Positions 16,012-25,306 of a DNA stretch of 64,000 nucleotides are shown in pieces; positions within the stretch are counted from its first letter, which is position 1, and the number at the start of each line of letters is the position of its first letter. Origin of the DNA: Coprococcus phoceensis (lineage in GTDB: Bacteria > Bacillota > Clostridia > Lachnospirales > Lachnospiraceae); assembly GCF_900104635.1 (NCBI RefSeq), contig NZ_FNWC01000007.1, positions 1,649,421 to 1,713,420 on the forward strand, given 5' to 3'. The position numbers and the translations under genes were made by a program. Under the pieces are notes generated by a model. The model saw only the letters and a list, made by a program, of their open reading frames with translations. It made no database searches and had not been told where the DNA came from.

Positions 16012-17055
16012 AAGAGGCACAGCCACAATTTCTGTATCTACTGCCCCGCCGTCTGCTGCATATTTATGGCTTGTCCCATTAAATGAGATTGGCAAGCGTC
16101 CGTATGGTGTCATTACGGTTTTATCTACATAGCCATAACGCCAATCATTCCACATGTAGCGGTATACGTCTGTATATCCCTCTCCTGTAAAGTTTGGCTC
16201 TCCATACGGCAATACCTTTACAATTCCGTCTGCACAGATCAGCTTTGTTAAACGCTCCCATTTATCGCCCCACAATGCCTCTGTGTGGAATACCTTAACC
16301 TGTGTTCTGAAATCCGACGTACCGTAAAACTGCCCTTTGTCGTTTAATGTTCCTGTGGTTGCTGGCTGCCCGGTTCTGCTATTTCCTATTCCGTAAGCCG
16401 TCTGCAAATCGTCTGTTTTTGCCATAATCTTTAACAGGCAAATAATGTAGTTCCATTCCCACCATGAACTCATGCCCCATTTATCGCCGTTTGCCTTGCA
16501 AGCCTCGTTTTCCTGCTCCGCTGTCATATCTCCGATAGTCTGACAACCACTAAGGCTGCGTGCTACATTCTCAACCAGTGACGGTGTATAAATGTGTCTG
16601 TAGAATCCGGCATTTAATGTGCCGTCTTTTCCTGTTCTGTGGTATGCGTTGTATTCAGCATCGTATTTTACGTTGCTCCAAATGATATATTCGTCTGTAG
16701 CTGTTTCGTACTGACACAGCCAGCCGCCTTTAAAAGCGGACATTGCATTACCTGCATAATAAATATCTGTGATATCGCTCTTTGCCCCGTCCTCTTTCAG
16801 TTCGTAATTGTCCGGGCTTAATCTGTAATCCTCTGTACCGTCAAACTTAACCATGCAAGGGTAGTTATTCTTTACAAATTCCACACCGCCCCAGCTACCA
16901 TAGTTAAATGCACCCTCTACAAAATCCATTACCGCAGGTATCATACCTACAGCATCATACAGGTATGTTACCCGCTTGTTGCTGTCCTCTTCATTTTTGT
17001 TAATCTTAATTCCAAACCGTACAGCTTTTTCTACTGCTGCCATTGCTTCACTCAT
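15907..17055 (-). CDS. Variable receptor-type protein, probable DGR target with frameshifted C-terminus
   Basis: 382 residues. The body (MSEAMAAVEKAVRFGIKINK, VEGAFNYGSWGGVEFV, SWWEWNYIICLLKIMAKTDD, KVFHTEALWGDKWERL) matches a group of gut-phage proteins that I know as diversity-generating retroelement (DGR) targets with a C-type-lectin-like end. The C-terminus reads VPLVGGCCHSGLYCGAC, fitting the family's GGxxxxGxxCGxW start of a variable region. From about 15,970 the frame is lost: the +1 frame instead gives AYTAGYAYWCIAPGLSCEMP and stops at 15,882, the ending expected for the family. So one base is extra or two are missing in the variable region. The annotated stop at 15,907 is therefore premature or shifted. 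Confidence 0.72.
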   Translation of the reverse strand: MSEAMAAVEKAVRFGIKINKNEEDSNKRVTYLYDAVGMIPAVMDFVEGAFNYGSWGGVEFVKNNYPCMVKFDGTEDYRLSPDNYELKEDGAKSDITDIYYAGNAMSAFKGGWLCQYETATDEYIIWSNVKYDAEYNAYHRTGKDGTLNAGFYRHIYTPSLVENVARSLSGCQTIGDMTAEQENEACKANGDKWGMSSWWEWNYIICLLKIMAKTDDLQTAYGIGNSRTGQPATTGTLNDKGQFYGTSDFRTQVKVFHTEALWGDKWERLTKLICADGIVKVLPYGEPNFTGEGYTDVYRYMWNDWRYGYVDKTVMTPYGRLPISFNGTSHKYAADGGAVDTEIVAVPLVGGCCHSGLYCGACVYLGLHRWLCVLVHCARSFL

Positions 17056-17073
17056 ACTTTTTTACCTCGTTTC

Positions 17074-17385
17074 TTATATGCAAAATGTGTAATACAGTGT
17101 CATTGTCAAATCACTAAATTTATACTGCGGGTGTTCTCCCGGCTCTAATGGTTTCATTAACCCCAGCTTTTGCCAGTCCTTATGCTGGATATCCGGCACT
17201 ACTGCAAAATCCTTTACCTCTGCCTGCCATATCTCTTTACTGATCTGGCTTTTATCTTCCCGCAATATCCCTAGCCAGCCTATGTATACGTCTGCCTCAC
17301 TGGTTTCGTACCTGCTGCCCTTGCCTTTAACAATGCGTATTCTTGTAATGTTGTGTATTGGCTCTATAAATTGCTCTAGCGTCAT
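17074..17385 (-). CDS. Hypothetical phage protein
   Basis: 103 residues starting MTLEQFIEPIHNITRIRIVK, a beta-rich sequence with IGWLGILREDKSQISKEIWQ and a C-terminal 'KFSDLTMTLYYTFCI'. It ends 18 bases before the variable-receptor gene, so both belong to one transcript. Similar small proteins appear in early regions of Firmicutes phages. I cannot name a family or function. Confidence 0.55.
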   Translation of the reverse strand: MTLEQFIEPIHNITRIRIVKGKGSRYETSEADVYIGWLGILREDKSQISKEIWQAEVKDFAVVPDIQHKDWQKLGLMKPLEPGEHPQYKFSDLTMTLYYTFCI

Positions 17386-17576
17386 TCTTCTACAGCCCCG
17401 TCCTCTACAATCTCCATTTCTTCTGCAAATACGCCCACCTCTACGCCCTCACACATTACAAAATATACTGTGCCGCCATTTCTTTCGTTTGGCTCATTTG
17501 TTTTTGTTACCTCGTATACCTTGCCTATTTCCGGGCTTGGCTTTGTTGGTACATGCTGTACAATTTTAATTTTCAT
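17382..17576 (-). CDS. Small hypothetical phage protein (64 aa)
   Basis: 64 residues with a KPSPEIGKVYEVTKTNEPN start that looks like a small beta-barrel turn ('p..G..y.v..'), and a very acidic end (FAEEMEIVEDGAVEE). It overlaps the next gene by four bases, suggesting coupling. No known motif is visible. Confidence 0.5.
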   Translation of the reverse strand: MKIKIVQHVPTKPSPEIGKVYEVTKTNEPNERNGGTVYFVMCEGVEVGVFAEEMEIVEDGAVEE

Positions 17577-17587
17577 TGCTTTTTCTC

Positions 17588-17920
17588 CTATTTCTCTGGC
17601 ATTTCATATATTCTTGGTATCTCCGCTGCAAACGGCGGAAATGCTGGCGCACCTTTTAAAAATCCGCTACTGCCCGCTGAATACAAATAAGAAACGCACG
17701 CTTTCTGTATTTCGTCTATGACCTCTAAACAACGCTCTTTTGTTTCGTATGTTCCTATTTCTTCTAATACTCCGTCAGAAATAAAAATGCTGTGTGTTTC
17801 TTTTGGCTCTTGCCCCTTTTTGGCTCTTGCTGTTGCGCTGCCATACTCCACACATGCGTAATTTCCACCCAGCCTATACAGCTTTTCTCTGTCTTGGCTT
17901 CTTATGTACATATCGCTCAC
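17588..17920 (-). CDS. Hypothetical phage protein, MYIRSQD family
   Basis: 110 residues from a GTG at 17920 with GAGGAAAAAC upstream. It begins SDMYIRSQDREKLYRLGG and contains 'GVLEEIGTYETKERCLEVIDEIQKA'. This opening and the 'lGtY.tkeral.vldeI' helix are seen in many small uncharacterised proteins of Firmicutes phages and mobile elements. It overlaps the membrane protein gene before it by 47 bases. Function unknown. Confidence 0.62.
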   Translation of the reverse strand: MSDMYIRSQDREKLYRLGGNYACVEYGSATARAKKGQEPKETHSIFISDGVLEEIGTYETKERCLEVIDEIQKACVSYLYSAGSSGFLKGAPAFPPFAAEIPRIYEMPEK

Positions 17921-18209
17921 GTTTTTCCTCTCTTTCTTTTACTTCCCAATAATAAGCGTCCATTATCCACATTTCCTTGCTAAAGGTAAGTGATAATGCT
18001 ATCGGCATGAAAAATGCTGAAATCGTGATAATATCCAAATCCAAAAGAGGTGCAAACGGTGTTGCGATTCCCAACACCGCTATTACTGCAATCCCGCATA
18101 ATTTCTGCTTAATGAAATATCGTTTTCTTCTGCGTCTTTCATGTTCCCGTTGCTGTAATTGTTTTTTTGCATAATTCATGCCGTTATAAAAATCTTTTGT
18201 GCGTTCCAT
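17874..18209 (-). CDS. Small two-helix membrane protein
   Basis: 111 residues from ATG 18209 (GAGAGGGAAGT upstream). A basic N-terminus (KKQLQQREHERRRRKRYFIK) precedes two hydrophobic segments of about 18 residues each (LCGIAVIAVLGIATPFAPLL and ITISAFFMPIALSLTFS) and then a charged end. It probably spans the membrane twice with both ends inside. Similar small membrane proteins occur in phage early regions; the role is unknown. Confidence 0.58.
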   Translation of the reverse strand: MERTKDFYNGMNYAKKQLQQREHERRRRKRYFIKQKLCGIAVIAVLGIATPFAPLLDLDIITISAFFMPIALSLTFSKEMWIMDAYYWEVKEREEKRERYVHKKPRQRKAV

Positions 18210-18434
18210 ACTTCCCTCTCTTCCCGGCGGTGCTCTTGTTTTCATATTGCCCACGCTCCTGTAGTGGCTTTGTATGCTGTGTTGCCCCTTTTCGCATTAA
18301 AAAGTTGCCTAAAACCTGTTGACCATCCACACACTCTCTAGTTGGCGTGCCCACTGCTCCAAATTCACAGCACCCAGCGTGTAGTTGTTCGCCTGCTGCC
18401 ACGCTGTCGCAGGTTGCCACGTTCCTGCTTTCAA

Positions 18435-18508
18435 TGCGCCGTATGGGACTCGAACCCATGACTTACCGCTTATGAGGCGGTTGCTCTAACCAACTGAACT
18501 AACGGCAC
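18435..18508 (-). tRNA. Phage-borne tRNA with CAU anticodon (Met or Ile2)
   Basis: A 74-base cloverleaf on the minus strand. The acceptor stem pairs GTGCCGT with ACGGCGC. The D-arm is GTTC/GAGC with GTTGG in the loop, the anticodon stem ACCGC/GCGGT with loop CTCATAA, the T-arm ATGGG/CCCAT with TTCGAGT. The 3' CCA is not encoded. Anticodon CAT means elongator Met, or Ile if the C is made lysidine. It lies inside the prophage between early genes, so it is cargo and not an integration site. Confidence 0.9.
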
Positions 18509-18527
18509 TGGTGCGGCTCATTGCCGC

Positions 18528-19450
18528 TTATGTGTATTCCTCGTAAATATTTCCATCTAAATCAAATGCTAATTGACCGTCTAAATTTTCATCTTCCATC
18601 CACCACTTAAATACTTTTTTCCCTGTACTCCACATTTCCATAGTTTTTAACCCTCTTCGTTTTCTTTCATCAATCATTTTTTCAAACGCACGAATATACG
18701 CATCTCTATATTTTGGGTATCTTTCAAATTCTCGCCACCTATGTTTACCAGCCAACGGGCAGCCTATGCAGCCAACCCTACCCCAGCCACAACCATACAG
18801 CGGGTTTAATTCAATATTTTCTTTTCGTATGTACCAATATAAAAAATCATCGTCCCAGTCTATCAATGGATTTATTAACGTCTTTTGTGTCCTATAACAG
18901 TTTTCTACTATTCTTCGTGTTTCCGAATTATCTAAATTAAGAACAACCACCCCCCCTTGTTTGTTAATTGAAAATTTTCATTTTCTTCTATCTCACTCAC
19001 TAATTTTTTCTTTGGGTTCGTAATTGTAACTATTCCTTGATTTTCTTTTCTGTTCCTGCTTTCGGCTTTTCTTACTCCTGTTACTAACTTTTCGCCCAGT
19101 CCTGTATTTTCTTTTAAATCTTTACAGCAATACCGCATAATTCGTGTTGGCGGTGTTCCATGGCTTACAATTAACTGCCACATTGATTGTGCAGGATAGA
19201 ATATTTCGTACGGTACTCCCATTGCCTCGTATTTTTCTTTTTCTCTTCTTATGAAATACACAGTTTCTGGTGCATCTACTGTTGTATGGTTGTGTCTTAT
19301 CTTGTATTCCAATCCGTATCTGTTTTTTACCTTTAATGCAATATGCTTTAATACGCTGCTGTCTTTCCCGCCACTATCAGAAATTACGCACCCGTTATTC
19401 CCGCACATCATATGCAATATTTCTATTGCTTGTTTTTCCTGTTTTTCCAT
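18528..19450 (-). pseudogene. PAPS-reductase-family gene split at a G7 tract
   Basis: The first part (172 residues, from 19,450) has the PP-loop ISDSGGKDSSVLKHIA and the family's 'MRYCCKDLKE' cysteines. The second (140 residues, ending 18,528) continues the same protein with VVLNLDNSETRRIVENCYRT and CGWGRVGCIGCPLAGKHRW, a cysteine-rich iron-sulfur-type end. The frames meet in a run of seven G at about 18,948-18,954. One more G would join them into one protein of about 300 residues. So it is either an inactivated gene, a phase-variable tract or a sequencing error. The substrate of this phage family is not known. Confidence 0.8.
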
Positions 19451-19469
19451 TTCGTTCTCCTTTGTGCAT

Positions 19470-19661
19470 TTAAAGCGTTTCCTGCGCTTTCTCTGCGCTA
19501 TATGTATCCGCCGTAGCTCCGCAGCGGGCGTACTCCTTATAAATTGTGTCCCGGTGTACTCCTAAAGTAGCTGCAATATCTACTACCCTGCTGCCCGCCC
19601 GGCTCATTTTCTCTATTACTTGCCTATCTTCATAGCGCAATCTTTTGTATTTTCTTGCCAC
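19470..19661 (-). CDS. Small HTH protein (IS30-like N-terminal HTH)
   Basis: 63 residues from a GTG at 19661 preceded by GAAAGGAGCGG. The whole protein is one helix-turn-helix: RLRYEDRQVIEKMSRAGSRV then VDIAATLGVHRDTIYKEYAR. This resembles the HTH_38 domain at the N-terminus of IS30 transposases and small phage regulators. No transposase catalytic part follows, so it is likely a phage regulator and not an IS fragment. It is the outermost phage gene on this side. Confidence 0.62.
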   Translation of the reverse strand: MARKYKRLRYEDRQVIEKMSRAGSRVVDIAATLGVHRDTIYKEYARCGATADTYSAEKAQETL

Positions 19662-19693
19662 CGTTCCCGCTCCTTTCTCTTGAAATAAAATAA

Positions 19694-19791
19694 GCGCACA
19701 AGAGCTTTTTACACTCTTGCACGCTTTCTTTTCTTGCCATAAATAAAAAAGAAATCCGGCAAGAGATTTTTAATTTCTCTTGTCGAATTTC
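19694..19791. repeat. Two inverted repeats with shared CAAGAG/CTCTTG arms at the prophage border
   Basis: The first repeat pairs 19,694-19,704 with 19,714-19,724 (9 of 11). The second pairs 19,751-19,766 with 19,776-19,791 (14 of 16). Both contain CAAGAG and CTCTTG. On the minus strand each is followed by a T-rich stretch, so they may work as tandem terminators that shield the prophage from groEL transcription, or be part of the attachment region. Confidence 0.5.
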
Positions 19792-19830
19792 ATTCTAAAA
19801 CTTATCAGCTTTCTTCTAATTAAATTATCA

Positions 19831-19867
19831 TAAAATCAAAAGGCGGAACTGTCTCACAGCTCCGCCT
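19831..19867 (-). terminator. groEL terminator
   Basis: On the minus strand AGGCGGAGCTGT and ACAGTTCCGCCT form an 11-12 bp stem (one G-T) with a GAG loop, followed by TTTTGATTTT. It lies 20 bases after the groEL stop. Confidence 0.85.
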
Positions 19868-19886
19868 TCTGATTTTATATCATTGA

Positions 19887-21533
<1,647 letters not shown>

Positions 21534-21536
21534 TTA

Positions 21537-21821
21537 TTATTTAATAACAGCTAAAATATCACTTTGTTTTACAACAATATATTCTTCACCATCTAATTCT
21601 ACATCTGTTCCCGAATATTTCGAATAGATAACCTGATCTCCTTCTGATACGAGCATTGTTACTTCTTTCCCATCAACCATTCCACCTGGTCCTACCGCAA
21701 CAACTTCTGCCTGCTGAGGTCTTTCTTTTGTCTGTCCCGGCAATACAATTCCGGATTTGGTTGTCTCCTCTGCTTCTAATTGTTTTAATACGACTCTGTC
21801 TCCCAATGGTACTAATTTCAT
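21537..21821 (-). CDS. groES: Co-chaperonin GroES (Hsp10)
   Basis: 94 residues, normal length. It begins MKLVPLGDRVVLKQLEAEE, carries the mobile loop ETTKSGIVLPGQTKERPQQA that contacts GroEL, and ends 'GEEYIVVKQSDILAVIK'. It forms the seven-membered lid of the GroEL chamber. First gene of the operon, behind a CIRCE element. GAAGGAGGCAG stands at a good distance from the ATG. Confidence 0.99.
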   Translation of the reverse strand: MKLVPLGDRVVLKQLEAEETTKSGIVLPGQTKERPQQAEVVAVGPGGMVDGKEVTMLVSEGDQVIYSKYSGTDVELDGEEYIVVKQSDILAVIK

Positions 21822-21857
21822 ATCAAACTGCCTCCTTCATACTATGTTATCAGTTTA

Positions 21858-21884
21858 TTAGCACTCACTTTGTCCGAGTGCTAA
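21858..21884. promoter_or_regulatory. CIRCE operator (HrcA-binding)
   Basis: TTAGCACTC, nine bases, GAGTGCTAA: a perfect match to the CIRCE consensus. It lies 37 bases upstream of groES between the promoter and the ribosome binding site, so HrcA bound here should block groESL until heat stress. hrcA itself is not in the window. Confidence 0.98.
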
Positions 21885-21898
21885 TTTGCTTTAGTTAT

Positions 21899-21927
21899 AA
21901 AATATCACTCCACTTCCTGTTTGTCAA
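21899..21927 (-). promoter_or_regulatory. groESL promoter, sigma-A type
   Basis: On the minus strand TTGACA (21927-21922), a 17-base spacer and TATTTT (21904-21899), directly upstream of CIRCE. The -35 box lies inside the last codons of the upstream small gene. Confidence 0.6.
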
Positions 21928-22234
21928 CAGACTTTATACTATTTTTATAAAATCCATTTTCTATTTGGAATTCTAAAATTTTTCCGTGTTCATTGTAGTA
22001 GCGTTCTTTTATTCTTCCCTCACTGCCGTGCCATGTTGTTCCTGTCTCTATCCGACATTCATAGACTGCATCAAGTACAATATCCGCAAGTGAATCATCT
22101 TCTAAAAGTAAATATACGCGTTCCTCCTCCGCGTGATATGCTAAAATCTTACACTGAAATACTTTTGATTCCAATATTCCTCCGGCAAGAATCGCTTTTT
22201 TCATTTCTAACTCTGCTTTTTTCCCTTCGTACAT
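21905..22234 (-). CDS. Hypothetical protein between codY and groES
   Basis: 109 residues from ATG 22234 (GGAGAGGGAAAC upstream). It begins with a helical MYEGKKAELEMKKAIL; the rest is beta-rich: ESKVFQCKILAYHAEEERVY, LLLEDDSLADIVLDAVYECR, RIKERYYNEHGKILEFQIEN. The strand pattern recalls PilZ-type small barrels, but the PilZ RxxxR motif is not clear, so I make no firm call. It is co-directional with codY and its end contains the groES -35 box. Confidence 0.65.
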   Translation of the reverse strand: MYEGKKAELEMKKAILAGGILESKVFQCKILAYHAEEERVYLLLEDDSLADIVLDAVYECRIETGTTWHGSEGRIKERYYNEHGKILEFQIENGFYKNSIKSVDKQEVE

Positions 22235-22292
22235 GTTTCCCTCTCCTTGTACAACTCAAGGGAGCCAGAACTCTGACCCCCTTCTCTTATTG

Positions 22293-23075
22293 TTATTTCA
22301 ATTTTTTCTTTTTGATCGCATCTAGTTCTTCAAAAATATAGTCATTTACCACTTTAATATATGTTCCCTTCATACCGGACGAACGTGATTCAATCACCCC
22401 GGCACTTTCGAATTTTCGAAGTGCATTCACGATAACAGATCGCGTAATCCCAACTCTGTCTGCGATCTTGCTCGCCACAAGAATTCCTTCTGTTCCTTCC
22501 AATTCATCAAAAATATGAATGATTGCTTCCAATTCTGAAAAGGAAAGTGTACTGATCGCCGACTGCACAATCTGTTCCTTTCGAATCTCTTCGGCACTTT
22601 CTTCATTGACAGAGCGCAGCATCTCCAGTCCCACGACAGTTGTTCCATACTCACTTAGAATAATATCATCGATCTCGTAAAGTTCATCTTTTTTATAAAT
22701 GAACAACGTTCCAAGTCTTTCTCCCGCAATGTCGATTGGTGTCACGATCGCCTGATATCCTTTGACAACCTCTGGTGAAAATCCAAGTGTCTGAAGATTC
22801 ACATTTTCTTTGGTCGACAAAATACTAAGCAGTCTTTCATTGAGCATCTCATCAATATGGCTTCCAACTTCATTATCGATCAGCTCATGTATCACTTCTA
22901 CATCTTTCCACTGGCCACTTCCAAGCACTTTTCCTTTTTTGCTCACCACTAATACATTCGATGCGAGAATCTCATTTAATACCTCACAGATATCGTTGAA
23001 CACGACTTTACTTGAATTGTTATTGTGCAATAATCTGTTAATTTTTCTAGTCTTATCCAATAATTGTACACTCAT
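22293..23075 (-). CDS. codY: Global nutrient regulator CodY
   Basis: 260 residues from ATG 23075, chosen because TGGAGGCGAAGAT precedes it. The N-terminal half is the GAF-type domain that senses branched-chain amino acids (MSVQLLDKTRKINRLLHNNN, VVKGYQAIVTPIDIAGERLG). The C-terminal winged helix has ASKIADRVGITRSVIVNALR then KFESAGVIESRSSGMKGTYI, the invariant CodY DNA-binding segment. CodY with GTP and Ile/Leu/Val represses nutrient-scavenging and sporulation genes in Firmicutes. Confidence 0.98.
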   Translation of the reverse strand: MSVQLLDKTRKINRLLHNNNSSKVVFNDICEVLNEILASNVLVVSKKGKVLGSGQWKDVEVIHELIDNEVGSHIDEMLNERLLSILSTKENVNLQTLGFSPEVVKGYQAIVTPIDIAGERLGTLFIYKKDELYEIDDIILSEYGTTVVGLEMLRSVNEESAEEIRKEQIVQSAISTLSFSELEAIIHIFDELEGTEGILVASKIADRVGITRSVIVNALRKFESAGVIESRSSGMKGTYIKVVNDYIFEELDAIKKKKLK

Positions 23076-23158
23076 ATCTTCGCCTCCATTATGTGACACT
23101 TGATTTTACAAACTATTTACCTAATCATACACACAACTCAGAAAAAATATGTGTATAG

Positions 23159-23176
23159 TTGTATGTTATCATACAA
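23159..23176. repeat. Palindrome between topA and codY
   Basis: TTGTATG-TTAT-CATACAA is a perfect 7-bp inverted repeat in the 120-base gap between topA and codY. On the minus strand a T-run follows 11 bases later (TATTTTTTC), so it may be a weak topA terminator or an operator near the codY promoter. Confidence 0.4.
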
Positions 23177-23195
23177 TTTGTTTTTTTTCAACATT

Positions 23196-25280
23196 TCATT
23201 CATTTTTTTCATCATTTTTTATATCTGTTTTATACCCGCATTCTTCATTTGAGCAGAGCAGTTTATTTCCCTTTTCTACCATATAGCTTCCGCACTTCGG
23301 ACATTTCTCTTTGGATGGTTTTTGCCATGACATGAATTCACAAGTCGGATTATCTTCACATCCGTAATATTTTCTTCCTTTTTTTGTCTTTCGAAGAACC
23401 ACATCTTTTCCGCATACCGGACATGGTACACCGATTTTTTCAAGGTATGGTTTTGTATTTCTACATTCCGGGAACCCCGGACATGCAAGAAATCTGCCAT
23501 GTGGCCCGTATTTAATCACCATATTTCTTCCACATTCTTCACAGATTACATCTGTCACTTCATCTTCAATCTTGACACTTTCCTGCTCTTTTTCAGCTAT
23601 TTGCACTGCTTCCTCCAAATCAGGATAGAAATTACTGATCACAGACTTCCAGGCAACTTTTCCTTCTGCAACCATGTCGAGCAGGCCTTCCATGTTTGCT
23701 GTAAAATTCTCATCTACGATGCTTGGAAACGATTGTTTCATGATATTATTTACAACTTCACCAATCTCTGTCATGTAAAGGTTTTTGTTTTCCTTCGCCA
23801 CGTATCTTCTTGCAATGATTGTTGAAATTGTCGGCGCATACGTACTTGGACGCCCGATCCCGAGCTCTTCTAATGCCTTTACAAGTGATGCCTCTGTATA
23901 ATGTGCCGGCGGCTGTGTAAAGTGCTGTTTTGGATCCAGTTCTTCTTTTGTAAGCTTCGAATCCTTATCGATGCTCTTTACAAGTACATTGTTTTCTTCT
24001 TTTTCCTCATCCGCTTCCACATAAACAGCCCGAAATCCTTCGAATACGTTTTTGGATGCCGCAACAGAAAAACGATACTCGCCAGCTGCAATTTTGATCG
24101 AAGTCGTCTCATATTTTGCCGGGTTCATTCTACTTGCCACAAATCGCTTCCAGATCAGCTGATATAATCGGAACTGATCCCTTGTAAGGGATTCTTTCAA
24201 AGCCGCCGGTGTTCTTGTGATATCTGTCGGACGGATCGCCTCATGCGCATCCTGAATTTTCTTCCCGTCATCCGCCTTTTTCGCCACCGCCGATACATAG
24301 CTCTCTCCATAATTCTGCGAAATGTATTCTCTTGCATTCGCATCTGCTTCCTCGGAAATTCTTGTTGAGTCTGTACGCAGATACGTGATCACACCGACTG
24401 TTCCATTTCCTTTGATGTCAATTCCTTCATAGAGCTGCTGCGCAATTCGCATTGTCTTCTGTGTTGCAAAGTTCAGCACTTTTGATGCTTCCTGCTGCAA
24501 TGTACTCGTAGTAAACGGAAGAGGTGCTTTCTTTGTCCTCTCTCCCTTTTTGATATCGTCTACATAATATGGTACATCCTCGACTGCCTTCATAATCTGT
24601 TCCAGTTCTTCTTTTGAATGGATGACTATTTTTTTCCCATCTGTTCCATAGAATTTTGCAAGGAGAGGCTTTCTCTCCCCTTCTACTTTAATCTTTGCAT
24701 CCAGTGTCCAATATTCTTCCGGAATAAATGCATTGATCTCCTCCTCACGGTCTGCAATAATGCGCAGCGCCACAGACTGTACTCGTCCCGCACTCAAGCC
24801 TCTCTTTACTTTTGCCCAGAGAAGAGGACTGATCTTATAGCCAACAATTCGATCCAACGCTCTTCTTGCCTGCTGTGCATCTACCAGATTCATATCAATC
24901 TCTCTTGCGTCTTTGATCGATGCTTTTACCGCATTCTTGGTAATCTCGTTGAAACTGATACGGTACATCTTTTTGTCTTCCAGTTTTAACGCTTTTGACA
25001 AATGCCATGCAATCGCTTCTCCCTCACGGTCGGGGTCAGTTGCAAGATATACTTTATCCGCTTTCTTCACTTCTTTTCTTAAATTAGCAAGAATATCCCC
25101 TTTTCCGCGTATGGTAATATATTTTGGTTCAAAGTCATGTTCCACGTCAATTCCAAGCTGACTCTTTGGCAAATCACGTACATGCCCGTTTGACGCCGTA
25201 ACAACATAATTACTCCCCAAAAATTTTTTAATTGTCTTTACTTTCGCAGGAGACTCTACGATTACAAGATAACGTGCCAT
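23196..25280 (-). CDS. topA: DNA topoisomerase I (type IA)
   Basis: 694 residues. The N-terminal TOPRIM domain starts MARYLVIVESPAKVKTIKKF and has the DPDREGEAIAWH acidic triad. The active-site tyrosine lies in VGVITYLRTDSTRIS. The C-terminus holds three four-cysteine zinc ribbons (CEECG...CPGFPEC, CPVCG...CEDNPTC, CPKCG...CSNEEC). The enzyme relaxes negative supercoils behind RNA polymerase. It follows dprA in the same direction, a common order in Firmicutes. Confidence 0.98.
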   Translation of the reverse strand: MARYLVIVESPAKVKTIKKFLGSNYVVTASNGHVRDLPKSQLGIDVEHDFEPKYITIRGKGDILANLRKEVKKADKVYLATDPDREGEAIAWHLSKALKLEDKKMYRISFNEITKNAVKASIKDAREIDMNLVDAQQARRALDRIVGYKISPLLWAKVKRGLSAGRVQSVALRIIADREEEINAFIPEEYWTLDAKIKVEGERKPLLAKFYGTDGKKIVIHSKEELEQIMKAVEDVPYYVDDIKKGERTKKAPLPFTTSTLQQEASKVLNFATQKTMRIAQQLYEGIDIKGNGTVGVITYLRTDSTRISEEADANAREYISQNYGESYVSAVAKKADDGKKIQDAHEAIRPTDITRTPAALKESLTRDQFRLYQLIWKRFVASRMNPAKYETTSIKIAAGEYRFSVAASKNVFEGFRAVYVEADEEKEENNVLVKSIDKDSKLTKEELDPKQHFTQPPAHYTEASLVKALEELGIGRPSTYAPTISTIIARRYVAKENKNLYMTEIGEVVNNIMKQSFPSIVDENFTANMEGLLDMVAEGKVAWKSVISNFYPDLEEAVQIAEKEQESVKIEDEVTDVICEECGRNMVIKYGPHGRFLACPGFPECRNTKPYLEKIGVPCPVCGKDVVLRKTKKGRKYYGCEDNPTCEFMSWQKPSKEKCPKCGSYMVEKGNKLLCSNEECGYKTDIKNDEKNE

Positions 25281-25306
25281 TTATAATTCCTCCACTATCG
25301 TTCTAT

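Larger units (their letters stand above)
1..19791 (-). mobile_element. Prophage, siphovirus type (HK97-like head), left part outside window
   Basis: A continuous block of minus-strand phage genes. It runs from a small HTH gene at 19,661 through replication genes to HNH, terminase, portal, protease, capsid, connector and tail genes, and leaves the window inside the tape measure gene. Gene order and tight overlaps are those of HK97-fold siphoviruses of Firmicutes. No integrase, repressor or lysis gene is visible, so these probably lie beyond position 1. The right border is placed between the last phage gene and the groEL terminator (about 19,680-19,840); no att repeat could be proven. Confidence 0.93.

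Noticed and set aside
18184..18459. 91-codon minus-strand frame
   Set aside because: It runs across the tRNA 3' part and has no ribosome binding site or plausible protein pattern.
19470..19661. Remnant of an IS30 transposase
   Set aside because: Only the HTH is present, the gene has a proper start and stop, and no inverted repeats or catalytic DDE part are visible; a phage regulator is simpler.
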